NCBI RefSeq assembly: GCF_000875755.1
Contig: NZ_CP007520.1
Location: 434,001 to 498,000 of the forward strand
Source of the DNA: Mycoplasma yeatsii GM274B
GTDB taxonomy: Bacteria > Bacillota_I > Bacilli_A > Mycoplasmatales > Mycoplasmataceae
Length of the DNA stretch: 64,000 bases
Reading direction: 5' to 3'
Shown here: positions 52,135-61,478 of the stretch, piece by piece
How the letters are laid out: each line of letters starts with the position of its first letter
Position numbering within the stretch: the first letter of the stretch is position 1
Program-made: the position numbers and the translations under genes
The notes under the pieces: model-generated
Told to the model about the DNA's origin: nothing
The model's database searches: none
What the model saw: the letters and a program-made list of their open reading frames with translations, nothing else

Positions 52135-52228
52135 TAAAAAACAACCTCATAAAGAGGTCGTTAAGGTTCGATCTCGGGATTTCGGGATCTCAAACGTCAC
52201 CCAGGGCCAGCAAGAACCACACTGCCAA
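52135..52228 (-). ncRNA. Small structured RNA A, family unknown
   Basis: About 90 nt on the minus strand, GC-rich for this genome, between hisS and a rearranged zone. The core begins GGCAGTGTGGTTCTTG and contains GCTGGCCCTGGGTGACG. GGTTC can pair with GAACC downstream. The RNA ends in CGACCTC/GAGGTTG plus T6, a clear terminator. A second locus at 61334-61431 shares the core with several compensatory-looking changes. hisS has its own promoter after the terminator, so this is probably a free RNA or a leader that always terminates. I do not recognise the family. Confidence 0.65.
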
Positions 52229-52757
52229 TATCTCTATAAATATAAAATATTTACATTATTAATATATCATAAATTACTCAAATTAGATAACTCGAAGAAA
52301 AAAGGTAAAATTACCCTAAATTTTTTCGAGTTTTAGTAAAAAATTGCACAAACAGGAACAAAAAGTATGGAATTCCATGTTTTTTGTTCGTGTAATTGTA
52401 TTTAGATCGTTCTTTATCCTGTTTGTTTTGATTATTGCAACTAGATGTTGTTTTATAAATAAAATTTGTTATTCTTATAGGAATTATGTAGTTCGTAATG
52501 TCTGGTGGTGATATTTTATTATATTTTTAACTGATTCATTAAAATAGATGCTTATTTACTCAAATTAGATGACTTAAGTTCAATTATCTAATTTGCTATA
52601 AAAAACTATTTAAATTATGATAACTCGAAGAAAAAAGGGTAAAATTACCCTAAATTTTTCAAGATTATTAATATGAAAATAATTTTCGTTAAGTAATTAC
52701 TATAATAATGGTTGTTTTTGAAAATATAACTACTTATTTTTAGTATCAATTTTAGCT
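52229..52757. repeat. Gene-free zone with long hairpins and repeats
   Basis: No gene is visible. A hairpin-forming unit (AACTCGAAG...AATTACCCTAAATTTTT) occurs at about 52284-52334 and again, imperfectly, at 52621-52668, each preceded by related ACTCAAATTAGATrACT sequence. Between them a 34-bp near-perfect palindrome centred on GAATTC spans 52356-52389 (arms GAACAAAAA/TTTTTGTTC). It looks like IS or terminator debris. Confidence 0.6.
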
Positions 52758-53411
52758 TTACTTTTGCTTATTTTTATCAGAAATCATATTTTTTAATAAT
52801 CACATGTCTTTTTTGTCATAATCTGATTTTAATGATGAAAAAAAATGTTTTTCTAAATCATCTTCCCAATAAATTTGTAAATTTTCTTTAGCTCTTGTTA
52901 TAGCTGTATAAAATATGTTGTGCGTAAGATTTTCTAGCGTATTTGAAAAAACAATTTTAACAGAATTATATTCTAAACCCTGTGCTTTGTGTATTGAAAT
53001 TGCATATGAAGTTTGAAAAGGAATAATAGTTGAATGATCATATTCATCTGAATCTGTATTATTCGAGTTGTGTACTTTAAAAGATATTATTGATTTTTCT
53101 GATTTATCATCATTATTCAATAAATCATATTTTGAATTGTTCTGATCAGGCACAAGTTTTGTTTCTAACTCTATATGGAATTCGATGTACTTATTGTTAT
53201 TGTCTATAGTAATTTTTGAAATTTTACCTTTTAAATTATTATGAATTTCTGGACCCAGTAATTCTGGGCTATGAAAAAGTACAGGGTCCCCTACTTTAAA
53301 TTTTTGTGTTCCTCAGTGAATAGCTTTATTATTATTAAATTCCTGTAAAATTCTATTTATATTATTTATTCCATATAAACCGTTGTAATTTGGACAAAGA
53401 ATCGTGGGTTT
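52758..53411 (-). pseudogene. Decapitated RecD/UvrD-type helicase gene
   Basis: About 217 codons remain. The frame has TILCPNYNGLYGINNINRIL, a GDPVLF strand, SYAISIHKAQGLEYNSVKIVF and IFYTAITRAKENLQIYW: the C-terminal helicase half of a RecD2-like protein. No Walker A half exists. Reading upstream, the frame meets TAA exactly where the left end of the insertion sequence begins, and the missing N-terminal part is not found on the far side of the IS. It is distinct from the intact recD2 at 29.6-31.9 kb. Confidence 0.8.
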
Positions 53412-53478
53412 TTAAACAAAATGAACCTTTAAATTTTTAAGTTATAATAATCTTATCAAAGGAAATTAGAAAATAAAA

Positions 53479-55011
53479 CTAATCCAATAAGCCTAATTTT
53501 TCTTTGAGTTCGAATGATATGCGATAACATTCATTCTTAACACCTGAGACAAGTCCTGATAGTTCGTCAACTACTTCATTAGGCAATCCACTCGGGTGTT
53601 TTTTAATTGTGTTAAGAGTTTTATCTAATAGCATATGAATTCATCTTGTCTTATTTATTGTCCCTAGGGTTTTTAAGTCATGTTTTCTTTCTTCATCTAA
53701 TTGTTTTCTTTTTGCTATATCAACCATTCCTCATTCATGAGATCCTTTTTCTAATATTTCAGCTTTAAAACGCATAGTTTCTGTTCTAAAGTATAGATTC
53801 TCATCTGCACCTATAACAAATTCAATACTTTCATTTTTCTTGAAATTATATCTCTTCCCATTTTCATCAATTGCAGCATAATAATTTTTTTGATATTCCA
53901 CCACTCCATTCATAATTTTTCTCTTAATAGGTATGTCAAAGAAAGCTTCAACTGCCTCATTTTCTAGTTTTCTAAAAACGCTTTCTTTTTCACGTATTTT
54001 ACATATGCTGTTTAGATATTCGATTAACTCATCTTTTATCGCGTTAGCTTCTTCAATTGTTTTTATATTCTTTTGTTTGAAATAAAAAGGAACGTTCTTT
54101 TGCACTGTATCTCATTTTCTTTCTATGTGTGGCTTTGCATTAGCGTTTGATGAAGAAACGACTTCTATACCCCTTTTTTCAAGCTCTATACGCGTTCTAG
54201 CGTTGTTTATTTCATCTTTTTTAAAGTTAGCCCTATTATCAGTGATTATTCTCATAGGATAGCCGTATTTTTGAAAAACATTTTCAAATATTCTTTGATA
54301 TGAGTTTAGAGATTCTTCTTGGCTTTCGAAATACATATCTAACACTCTATTTGTTCCTACATCTACAACAGCAACACATGTTGCAATTGTATCGTTTTGA
54401 AAGTAGTAGTGAGTACACCCATCGACTTCTAAAACTTGTCCGAATTTGTAGTTATTAGCTGTTGCTAATCTATGTTTTTCTACAACTTTTGGAGTGTAAA
54501 AAACCAGCTCTTTGCTGTACTTAATAATTTTGTTTTCTTCGTTTTGTTTTCTTATCTTTTTAACTTCTTTTCTTGTTGTTCTTTTGCAGTATGCACTAGC
54601 AAAACCTTGTTTTATTAATCTTTTATCTAAATTTGAATATGAAATCTCATAACCAAATTTTTCTTTTAAACAACTGTGATAATTTTTCAACGTCAAAAAT
54701 GAACAACTACCATTATTGTTCTCTCCTCCTGTTATTTTCATTTCACTTTGATAAATTTCACCTAAGTTGTATATTGTTTCATCATTATATTTTTGTGCAT
54801 TCTTGTTATTTACATTCTTATGAGAAAGGACTATCTCCTTTCCATTATTTATAAAATCAAGATATTCTATCTTATATCTTTTTATAGTAGAAACAGATTT
54901 ATTAAATTGCTTTGCTATTGATAAATATGATCTTTTAGGATCTTTTGCAAAGATATCTAATATACGTTTTTTAATTTGTGCATATGACTTATTGTCTAAA
55001 ATAGTAAACAT
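53479..55011 (-). CDS. DDE transposase of the 1670-bp IS
   Basis: A 510-aa transposase with an N-terminal helix-turn-helix (SYLSIAKQFNKSVSTIKRYK), then an integrase-core (rve) domain: LEVDGCTHYYF (first Asp, about residue 195), IITDNRANFKK (second Asp) and, about 35 residues later, HIERKW (Glu). The C-terminal part is Lys-rich with two UGA Trp. The gene looks intact, so the element may be active. Its ribosome site (AAGGTAGG) lies in the arm of a 50-bp palindrome. Confidence 0.88.
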
Positions 55012-55018
55012 TCTAACC

Positions 55019-55068
55019 TACCTTACCAATTATATGTTTTGGATCCAAAACATATAATTGGTAAGGTA
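55019..55068. repeat. 50-bp perfect palindrome before the transposase
   Basis: Two perfectly complementary 25-nt arms meet at GGATCC (centre 55043/55044); the outer sequence is TACCTTACC/GGTAAGGTA. It sits between the IS end and the transposase start, 8 nt from the ATG, and covers the ribosome site. Confidence 0.97.
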
Positions 55069-55173
55069 TCATTTTGTTTAATTTACAAGTAATGATAAAA
55101 TAAAGTCGTAAGTGAAAAAATATTAATAATCTAATATTTTATAAATAAAATACGTTTAAACAAGGAGAAGAAT

Positions 55174-56292
55174 ATGAAAATAGGTTTACCTAAAGAAATC
55201 AAACAAAACGAAAACCGTGTTGGTATTACACCTAGTGGTGTTGTAGAACTAGTTAGAAATGGTCACGAAGTTTTAGTTGAATCAGGAGCTGGATTAGGTA
55301 GCGGATTTGCTGATGAAGAATATCAAAAAGCAGGAGCAAAAATCACTACAAATGCTGAAGAAGTTTGAAAACAAGAAATGATTATTAAAGTTAAAGAACC
55401 TTTAAAATCAGAATACAAATACTTCTATGAAAATCAAATTATTTTTACATACTTCCATTTAGCTGGATTAAAAGATTTAACTGAAGAATTAGTAAAAAAT
55501 AAAGTTGTTGCAATTGCTTATGAAACTGTTCAAACACCAGATAGAGCATTACCATTATTACGTCCAATGAGTGAAGTTGCAGGAAGAATGGCAGTTATCA
55601 CAGCTTCAAACTTATTATTAAAAAATACAACTCATGATGGATTAGGAATTCTTCCTGGTGGAAGTCCTGGAACACCAAAAGCTAACTTTACAATTATCGG
55701 TGGAGGAGTTGCAGGAACAGCTGCACTTAGATTAGCAATAGGAATGGAAGCTAAAGTTACAGTAATTGAATTTAACGAAAATAGAATTAGACAATTACAT
55801 GAAATCTATGGAGATAAAATTTCTATATTAAAATCAAATCACGCAAACATTGCTCAAGCAGTTAAAGAAAGTGATGTAGTTATTTCAACTGTATTAATTC
55901 CTGGTAAATTAGCTCCTAAACTAGTAACTGAAGAAATGGTTAAAACAATGAAACCAAACAGTATTATTATTGATGTAGCTATCGATCAAGGAGCAAGTGT
56001 AGAAACTATTGATCATGCAACTACACATGCTGAACCTACATTTATTAAACACGGTGTTATTCATTATTCAGTTCCAAATATCCCAGGAGCAGTTCCAAGA
56101 ACTTCAACAATTGCTTTAACTAATGCTACACTTAGTTATGCAGTAGAAATTGCAACAAAAGGTTGAAAAAAAGCTGTTGAAGAAAACATGGCATTAAAAT
56201 TAGGTCTACAAACAGTTAATGGTAAATTAGTTTACAAAAACGTAGCTGATTCATTAGATATGCAATATACTGAAGTAGATAAAGCTATATAA
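55174..56292 (+). CDS. ald: Alanine dehydrogenase
   Basis: The enzyme interconverts L-alanine and pyruvate plus ammonia with NAD. The 372-aa protein starts [20 protein letters not shown] with the conserved Arg and Lys, has [10 protein letters not shown], the substrate region SEVAGRMAV, the Rossmann motif [12 protein letters not shown] (about residue 172) and [13 protein letters not shown]. Two UGA Trp codons are present. CAAGGAG precedes the ATG. The enzyme could regenerate NAD or supply pyruvate. The gene is flanked by two ISs, a layout compatible with mobilisation or rearrangement. Confidence 0.95.
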
Positions 56293-56300
56293 TAAAAATA

Positions 56301-56322
56301 AAATCTAGCTCGCGCTAGATTT
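56301..56322. terminator. Hairpin after ald, split from greA by an IS
   Basis: AAATCTAGC (56301-56309) pairs with GCTAGATTT (56314-56322), loop TCGC. The T run is good on the minus strand, but on the plus strand it is cut short by the IS end. Confidence 0.75.
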
Positions 56323-56356
56323 GAGAGTAGGACAAAGTTATTAGACTCCCTAAGGG

Positions 56357-56385
56357 ATAGACCCCCTAGGGGGTCTATTTTTTTT
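56357..56385 (+). terminator. GC-rich terminator inside the IS3 leader
   Basis: ATAGACCCCC (56357-56366) and GGGGGTCTAT (56369-56378) are part of a 22-bp perfect palindrome followed by T8, 20 nt before the transposase ribosome site. Its G5/C5 runs stand out in this AT-rich DNA. Confidence 0.85.
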
Positions 56386-56401
56386 CAAAAAAGGAGTATT
56401 T

Positions 56402-57682
56402 ATGAAAAGAGGAAAGCAACTAAGTGTAAGTGAGTGGTTAGAAGTATTTAAGCACTACAAAGAATATTTATCTCAAAATATTACTAAAAAAGAATTTTGT
56501 TATATTTATAGCAAAATTAGAAATTCTGAAAATTATTTACTTTCAGAAGAAGCCTTCTGATATTTATCTAGAAAATATAAAGATTATAATTTAGGTATGG
56601 AACTAAAAGAATCACAAACAGGAAAAGCACCTAAAAAAGGTAAAGGATCAGGTAGACCTAGAAAGAACAAAGAAGAATATGATAAACAAAGAAACGAAGT
56701 GATTAAAGAGATTGATCGCGAAGTTTTAGAATGGTTAATAACAGACCTTTTTAAAGAAGATATTTTAAAGAAAAATAAGGTTGACAATCTAGATGAACTG
56801 ATAGAAAAAATTAAGAAAAAATTTGGAGAAAATATTTCTAACAAGGAAATAATGAAAATTCTTGGAATACCTAAATCAACTTTTTACTACAAAATCAAGA
56901 AACAATCAAAAGATAAGAAAGAAGCTGTTATAGAACACGCAGAAATAATTAGAGAAGCTTTTGCAAAACAAAACGGAAGATATGGTAGAGAAAGGCTATC
57001 AGCATATATTTTCAAGACATATGGCATTATTATTAACCCTAGAACACTAGGAAGAGCAATGAATAAATTAGGTCTTTTCTGTCACGTAAGAACAACGTGC
57101 AAGAAAAAGCGTGAATCAAAAAATACTAACGTGTATTATCCAAATATTGCTAATAGAGATTATAATGGACTACAAAACGATATTTATGCAAATGATGTTA
57201 GTTACATTCCTGCTCCAATAGATGTAGAAGGAAGACATGTTTATTTATCTATCGTAATTCATCACAAAACAAAGAAAATTGTTAGTTATAATTTATCCAT
57301 ATATAATGACACTAATTTAATTATGACTCACATTAGAAAAACAAAATTTCCTAAAAACTTTATTATTCACACAGACCATGGTGTAACATATTCATCGAAT
57401 GAATATCTTGAGTATATAAAGCAACGAGGTGGAGTGGTGTCAATGTCAAGAATAGGTAACTCTCTAGACAATAGAGAAGCTGAATATTTCTTTTCAATTT
57501 TAAAATCAGAAATGTTTTATAACTTTGAAAAGAAAGTAAAAGAAATGACTTTTAGTGAACTAAAAGAATGTATTAAAAATTTCATTGAGTGATATAACAA
57601 TGAAAGAATATTAAAAAAATTCAAATGAAAAACACCTCAAGAACTATGAGGTGTGTATAATAAACATAACTATTTAGTCTAA
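56402..57682 (+). CDS. IS3-family transposase, single fused ORF
   Basis: A 426-aa transposase. The N-terminal part includes helix-turn-helix-like segments (SNKEIMKILGIPKSTFYYK). The catalytic domain shows YANDVSYIPAP (first Asp), IIHTDHGVTYSS (second Asp) and NSLDNREAEYFFSILKSE (Glu), the IS3/IS150 DDE pattern, ending KTPQELWG. IS3 elements usually split this over two overlapping ORFs joined by -1 frameshifting; here one frame, with UGA as Trp, covers all. AAAGGAG precedes the ATG. The TAA stop lies inside the right inverted repeat. Confidence 0.9.
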
Positions 57683-57714
57683 TAATTTTGTCCCGGTTTC
57701 TTTTTTCTTATTTA

Positions 57715-58188
57715 TTATTTAATTTTTTTAATTGTAATTTTATATGGTTTTGCAATGTCTTTAATTTCAACAGTTACTCCAGCTTTTTTACCTAACATAG
57801 CTTTTGCAATTGGTGATTCATTTGAAATTAAATTTGAAAAAGGATCAGCTTCAATAGCTCCAACGATTTTGATTTCTCTTACTTTTTTATCTAAGTTAGA
57901 AACAAATTCTACTGTTGAACCAATTTTAACTTCTTCATTACTTGAATCACTTGAATCTTCAATAACTTTAGCTCTGTTAATTAATGATTCAACTTCTTTA
58001 ATTCTTGCTTCAACTTCAGCTTGTCTATTTCTAGCAGCATCATAATCAGCATTTTCACTTAAATCTCCTTGGTTACGTGCTTCAACTAATTCTTCAATAA
58101 CTTTAGGTCTTACAACTTCTAATAAGTGTTTAAGTTCAACTTTTAATTCTTCTAATCCTTCTTGAGTTAAAATGATTTCTTGTGACAT
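57715..58188 (-). CDS. greA: Transcription elongation factor GreA
   Basis: GreA rescues backtracked RNA polymerase by stimulating transcript cleavage. The 157-aa protein has the coiled-coil N-terminal domain (QEIILTQEGLEELKVELKHL, with ENADYDAARNRQ carrying the tip acidic residues) and the C-terminal FKBP-like domain (SPIAKAMLGKKAGVTVEI). AAGGAG precedes the ATG. Its downstream terminator appears displaced by the IS. Confidence 0.96.
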   Translation of the reverse strand: MSQEIILTQEGLEELKVELKHLLEVVRPKVIEELVEARNQGDLSENADYDAARNRQAEVEARIKEVESLINRAKVIEDSSDSSNEEVKIGSTVEFVSNLDKKVREIKIVGAIEADPFSNLISNESPIAKAMLGKKAGVTVEIKDIAKPYKITIKKIK

Positions 58189-58288
58189 GTTTTTTCTCCT
58201 TGTATCTTTTAAATTATATAATATTGAAATTTAAAGTTCTATAGATATATTTATAACTTAAATAAGATAATAAATAATTATATTAATA

Positions 58289-59845
58289 TTATTCTTTATT
58301 ATTATTTACAACTTCTTGTTGTTTATTAATTTTTAATTCTTTTTCTTGTTGCTTTTTAAGCTTTTTATCTAAAATTATTTTCATTCTTTGTTTTTCAGAT
58401 TCTGAAATTACAGTTGTACTATCTTCTATTAAATGCTCAGTTTTACCTACAATTGTACTAATAGCAGTTCCTGAAGTTACATTAACTGCAGTTCTACCCA
58501 TATCAAAAATACCATCTAAAGCTCCAATAATTGAATAAACTCCTTGAAAGTAAGCTCCAAATCCTAATCCAGCTAATACTCCAGCAGTAACTACTCCAGC
58601 AGTTCCAGGAATACCACTAATTCCTAAAGAAGCTACTAAAGTAATAAATAAAGCTAAAATGAAAAATACTACTAATCCCATACTTGTTAGATTACTATCA
58701 TGTTGAGCTCCAGTTCATAAAAAGCTTGTAATAACTCCTGATTGAACTCCAGCACACCCCATTAAACCTAATGTAGTTGAAAGTGGAGTAACTGTTGAAA
58801 CAACACTATCATCAACTTTAATATCATCTTTTAAAGTATTGATCATCATTGGTAATGTCGCATTTGATGATTGAGTTGCAAATCCTTGAATTAATACTTT
58901 TAATGATTGTTTTCATCAACTAAATACTTTAATTCTAAATACTAATAACATTAAAGTAATTCAAATTAATGAAATAGATAATCCAATATAACCTACTCCA
59001 ATAGCTTTACCAATTGAAGATAATGCACCAATTGGTTTAGAAATAATTGAACTAGTAATCATTGAAAAGACAGCTAGTGGCATTATTTTCATAAATGTCA
59101 TTAAAACAGAAATAACTAATTTTCAAGCTACATCAGCACCTTTTCTAATTTTTTCCATTTCATCAGGCATTTTTTTAGATAATATTTTAACTGAATTACC
59201 GATTAAAAATCCTAATACCATTAAAGGAACAACTGCATTTGTTAATCATGGTTGAACAAAATTAGCTGGGAAATAATTTCATATAATAGTTACAAGTGCT
59301 TTAGTTTCAAACTTAGCGTTATTACTTTCTCCAATAGGTTGTAGATCAACACCTTTTCCTACATTTAATAAAATACCTATTCAAAATGTAACAATAAATG
59401 CAAAAGCAGTATTTAAAAGTAATAATGCGGTTGCTTTAATTGAAATTCTAGCAATATTTTTCTTTCCTGGTTTTGAAACTACTCTAAATATAGCTAAAAA
59501 TACAACTGGAGCAGTTAATAATAAAATTCCATTAATAAAAATCTTTTTAAATAATGAAACTCATATATCTAATTGAACTACTCATAATTTATATCCTTCA
59601 GTTCCAAACCTAGTTAGTCCATCTTTTGGGAAATTATTTATCGCTTGAATTATTATTCCAAAAATTAATCCTAAAAATAATGCTATTAAAATTCTATAAA
59701 CAAACTTTATCTTATACTTTTTAAATCCAAATCATAATAAAGCATTAATAAGTATAAAAACAAAAATTGATACAAATGCTTGTCAACTACTAATTGCTAA
59801 AAACTTATCTAATAAGATATTAGATTTTTGATTAGTTAATATCAT
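58289..59845 (-). CDS. Dicarboxylate/amino acid:cation symporter (GltP/DAACS family)
   Basis: A 518-aa membrane carrier for glutamate, aspartate or dicarboxylates. Many hydrophobic segments are present, with family signatures: the Ser-rich GFATQSSNATLPMM loop (re-entrant loop HP1) and GLMGCAGVQSGV with the following membrane helix. The first helix is preceded by an unusual extra N-terminal hydrophobic segment, and the C terminus is a long charged tail (KKLKKQQEKELKINKQQ). It starts 12 nt after nox with AAGGAGG inside the nox end, so the two are cotranscribed. Substrate choice is inferred. Confidence 0.88.
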
Positions 59846-59857
59846 TTTTTTACCTCC

Positions 59858-61204
59858 TTATTTTAATAATTTTTCTAAAGCAATATGTATAATGTCAACT
59901 ACTCTTGAAAATGGTGGAGCATATGGTAAATCTATTTGAGTTAATGCATCATCAATTTTAATTTGATTTCAAATTAAACTAACTAAAAAATTAATTCTCA
60001 TAACTGATAAATTGCTTCCATACATTTGTGCTCCTAATAATGTATTAGTTTTAGTATCTAAAATTAGTTTTAATGCTAATCGAGTTGGTGTTGGATTAGC
60101 ATAATATGATGGATGATCATAATCTTTAATAAATACTGTTTTATATTCATAATTTAATTGTTTTGCAACTGTTTCATTAATTCCAGTTGAAGTTAATTCA
60201 GAATCAAATGATTTTACAATAGCAGTTTGCAATGTTCCTTGATATTGATTATCGATTCCTAAAATATCATCAGCAACAACTTTAGCAAATTTTCTAGCAA
60301 CGGTAGCTAGTGGAGTATAAGTGTTTTGTTTTGTTAGTTTATGAATTGAAGTAGCACAATCTCCACAAGATCAAATATCAGTTAAATTTGTTCTTCCTTT
60401 ATTATCAACTACAATTGCTCCATTTTTTAACATTTCAATATTAGTATCATTTAAAAATTGAGTAGCTGGAGCAAATCCAATTGCTAAAATAACTAAATCA
60501 ACTTCTAAAGATGAATCATCTTCTAAAACTATATCAATTTTATTTTTATTAGATTTTTCAAAATAAGCTAAACCATTATTTTTAATAATGTTAATGTTGT
60601 TTTTAATTAGATTTTCTTCTAATAAATCTGTGATTTCTTTATCAAAAACTTTTTTATTAAGTTGTGATTCTTTTTCTATTAAAGTAATTTCTTTATTAAA
60701 TTCAGCAAGCATTTCTAAGCATTCTAAACCAATAAATCCAGAACCAATAACAGCTACTTTTTTAATAGAATCATTTTGTAATTTTTCTTTTAATTTAATA
60801 CCATCTTCTAATCTTGTTAAAGTGAAAATATTATCTAATTCAATTCCTTTAACTTTAGGAGTAATAGGTTTTGCTCCTGTTGAAATAACTAATTTGTCAT
60901 ATGATAATTCTATTAAATTATTATCTTTACGATATCAAATCTTTTTATTTTGATCATCTATTTTTTCAACTACTGAATTAGTATAAATTTGAATTTCTTG
61001 TTCATTGAATTGTTCAACACTTCTTGCAAGCAAATCTGTTGGTTTTAAATCTTTATTACTTACAAAATAAGGTAATCCACAAGCACCAAGTGAAACATAG
61101 TCTTCTTTTTGAATAACTATAACTTCAGTTTGATTTGATAGCTTTTTAATTCTACTAGCAACAGTCATCCCACTAGCAGCGCCACCAATAATAACTACTC
61201 TCAT
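59858..61204 (-). CDS. nox: NADH oxidase / CoA-disulfide reductase-like flavoprotein
   Basis: A 448-aa FAD- and NAD(P)H-dependent oxidoreductase. It has the N-terminal FAD motif VVIIGGAASGM, a single redox Cys42 in SLGACGLPYFV, a second nucleotide site GSGFIGLE-type sequence after residue 150 and a C-terminal dimerisation domain. The ACGLPY context is closer to CoA-disulfide reductases than to the SCGM of water-forming Nox, so either activity is possible. It heads an operon with the symporter. GGGAGG lies before the ATG; a TATAAT and a possible attenuator hairpin lie upstream. Confidence 0.85.
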
Positions 61205-61333
61205 TTATACCTCCCAAAGTTTATAAAAATAAAGAAAGAAAATTAATTTCTTTCCTATAAATAAAATTAATTCTAATTTAAATTATATTACATTTTACTA
61301 AGTTTTAATCATCTAAATAACTTAGAATTGCAT

Positions 61334-61431
61334 AAAAAAAATAAGCTTATTGCTAAGCTTACTTATAGTCCTACATTTACGTTAAGCATCCTCAAGGTCA
61401 GCAGGGCTGGCTAAGACTAAACCGCCGATCC
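61334..61431 (-). ncRNA. Small structured RNA B, family unknown
   Basis: Minus strand, between uvrC and nox. TTGATA (61463-61458), a 16-bp spacer and TAGAAT (61441-61436) form a promoter. The RNA begins near GGATCGGCGG and shares with RNA A the core GGCrGTkTrGT...GCCCTG...TGACsTTGAG. It ends in TAAGCTTA/TAAGCTTA with a TTGC (plus-strand) loop and T8. No ORF is present. nox has its own TATAAT downstream, so this is likely a free RNA. The family is not recognised. Confidence 0.68.
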
Positions 61432-61478
61432 AAATATTCTAAAATGAATACTTGCTATATCAATATAACACAAAATAT

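Larger units (their letters stand above)
53412..55081 (-). mobile_element. 1670-bp insertion sequence with rve-type transposase (ISMmy1-like)
   Basis: Ends are defined by 13-bp terminal inverted repeats TTAAACAAAATGA (53412-53424) and TCATTTTGTTTAA (55069-55081), extending imperfectly with ACCTT. The span is 1670 bp and encloses one 510-aa DDE transposase. The size and single ORF agree with what I recall of ISMmy1 of M. mycoides, which is an inference from memory. No clear target duplication is visible, and the flanking helicase gene is lost on one side. Confidence 0.85.
56328..57695 (+). mobile_element. IS3-family insertion sequence
   Basis: Inverted repeats GGACAAAGTTATTAGACT (56330-56347) and AGTCTAATAATTTTGTCC (57676-57693) match at 17 of 18 positions and enclose one transposase ORF. 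Exact outer ends are uncertain by a few bases and no target duplication is clear. The length is about 1.37 kb. It sits between ald and greA. Confidence 0.85.

Noticed and set aside
52135..52228. RNA A as a T-box leader of hisS
   Set aside because: No T-box TGGNACCGCG-like sequence is present, and hisS has its own TATAAT after the RNA's terminator.
61334..61431. RNA A/B as the 4.5S SRP RNA
   Set aside because: The conserved GGAAG...AGCAG apical loop motif of SRP RNA is absent on either strand.
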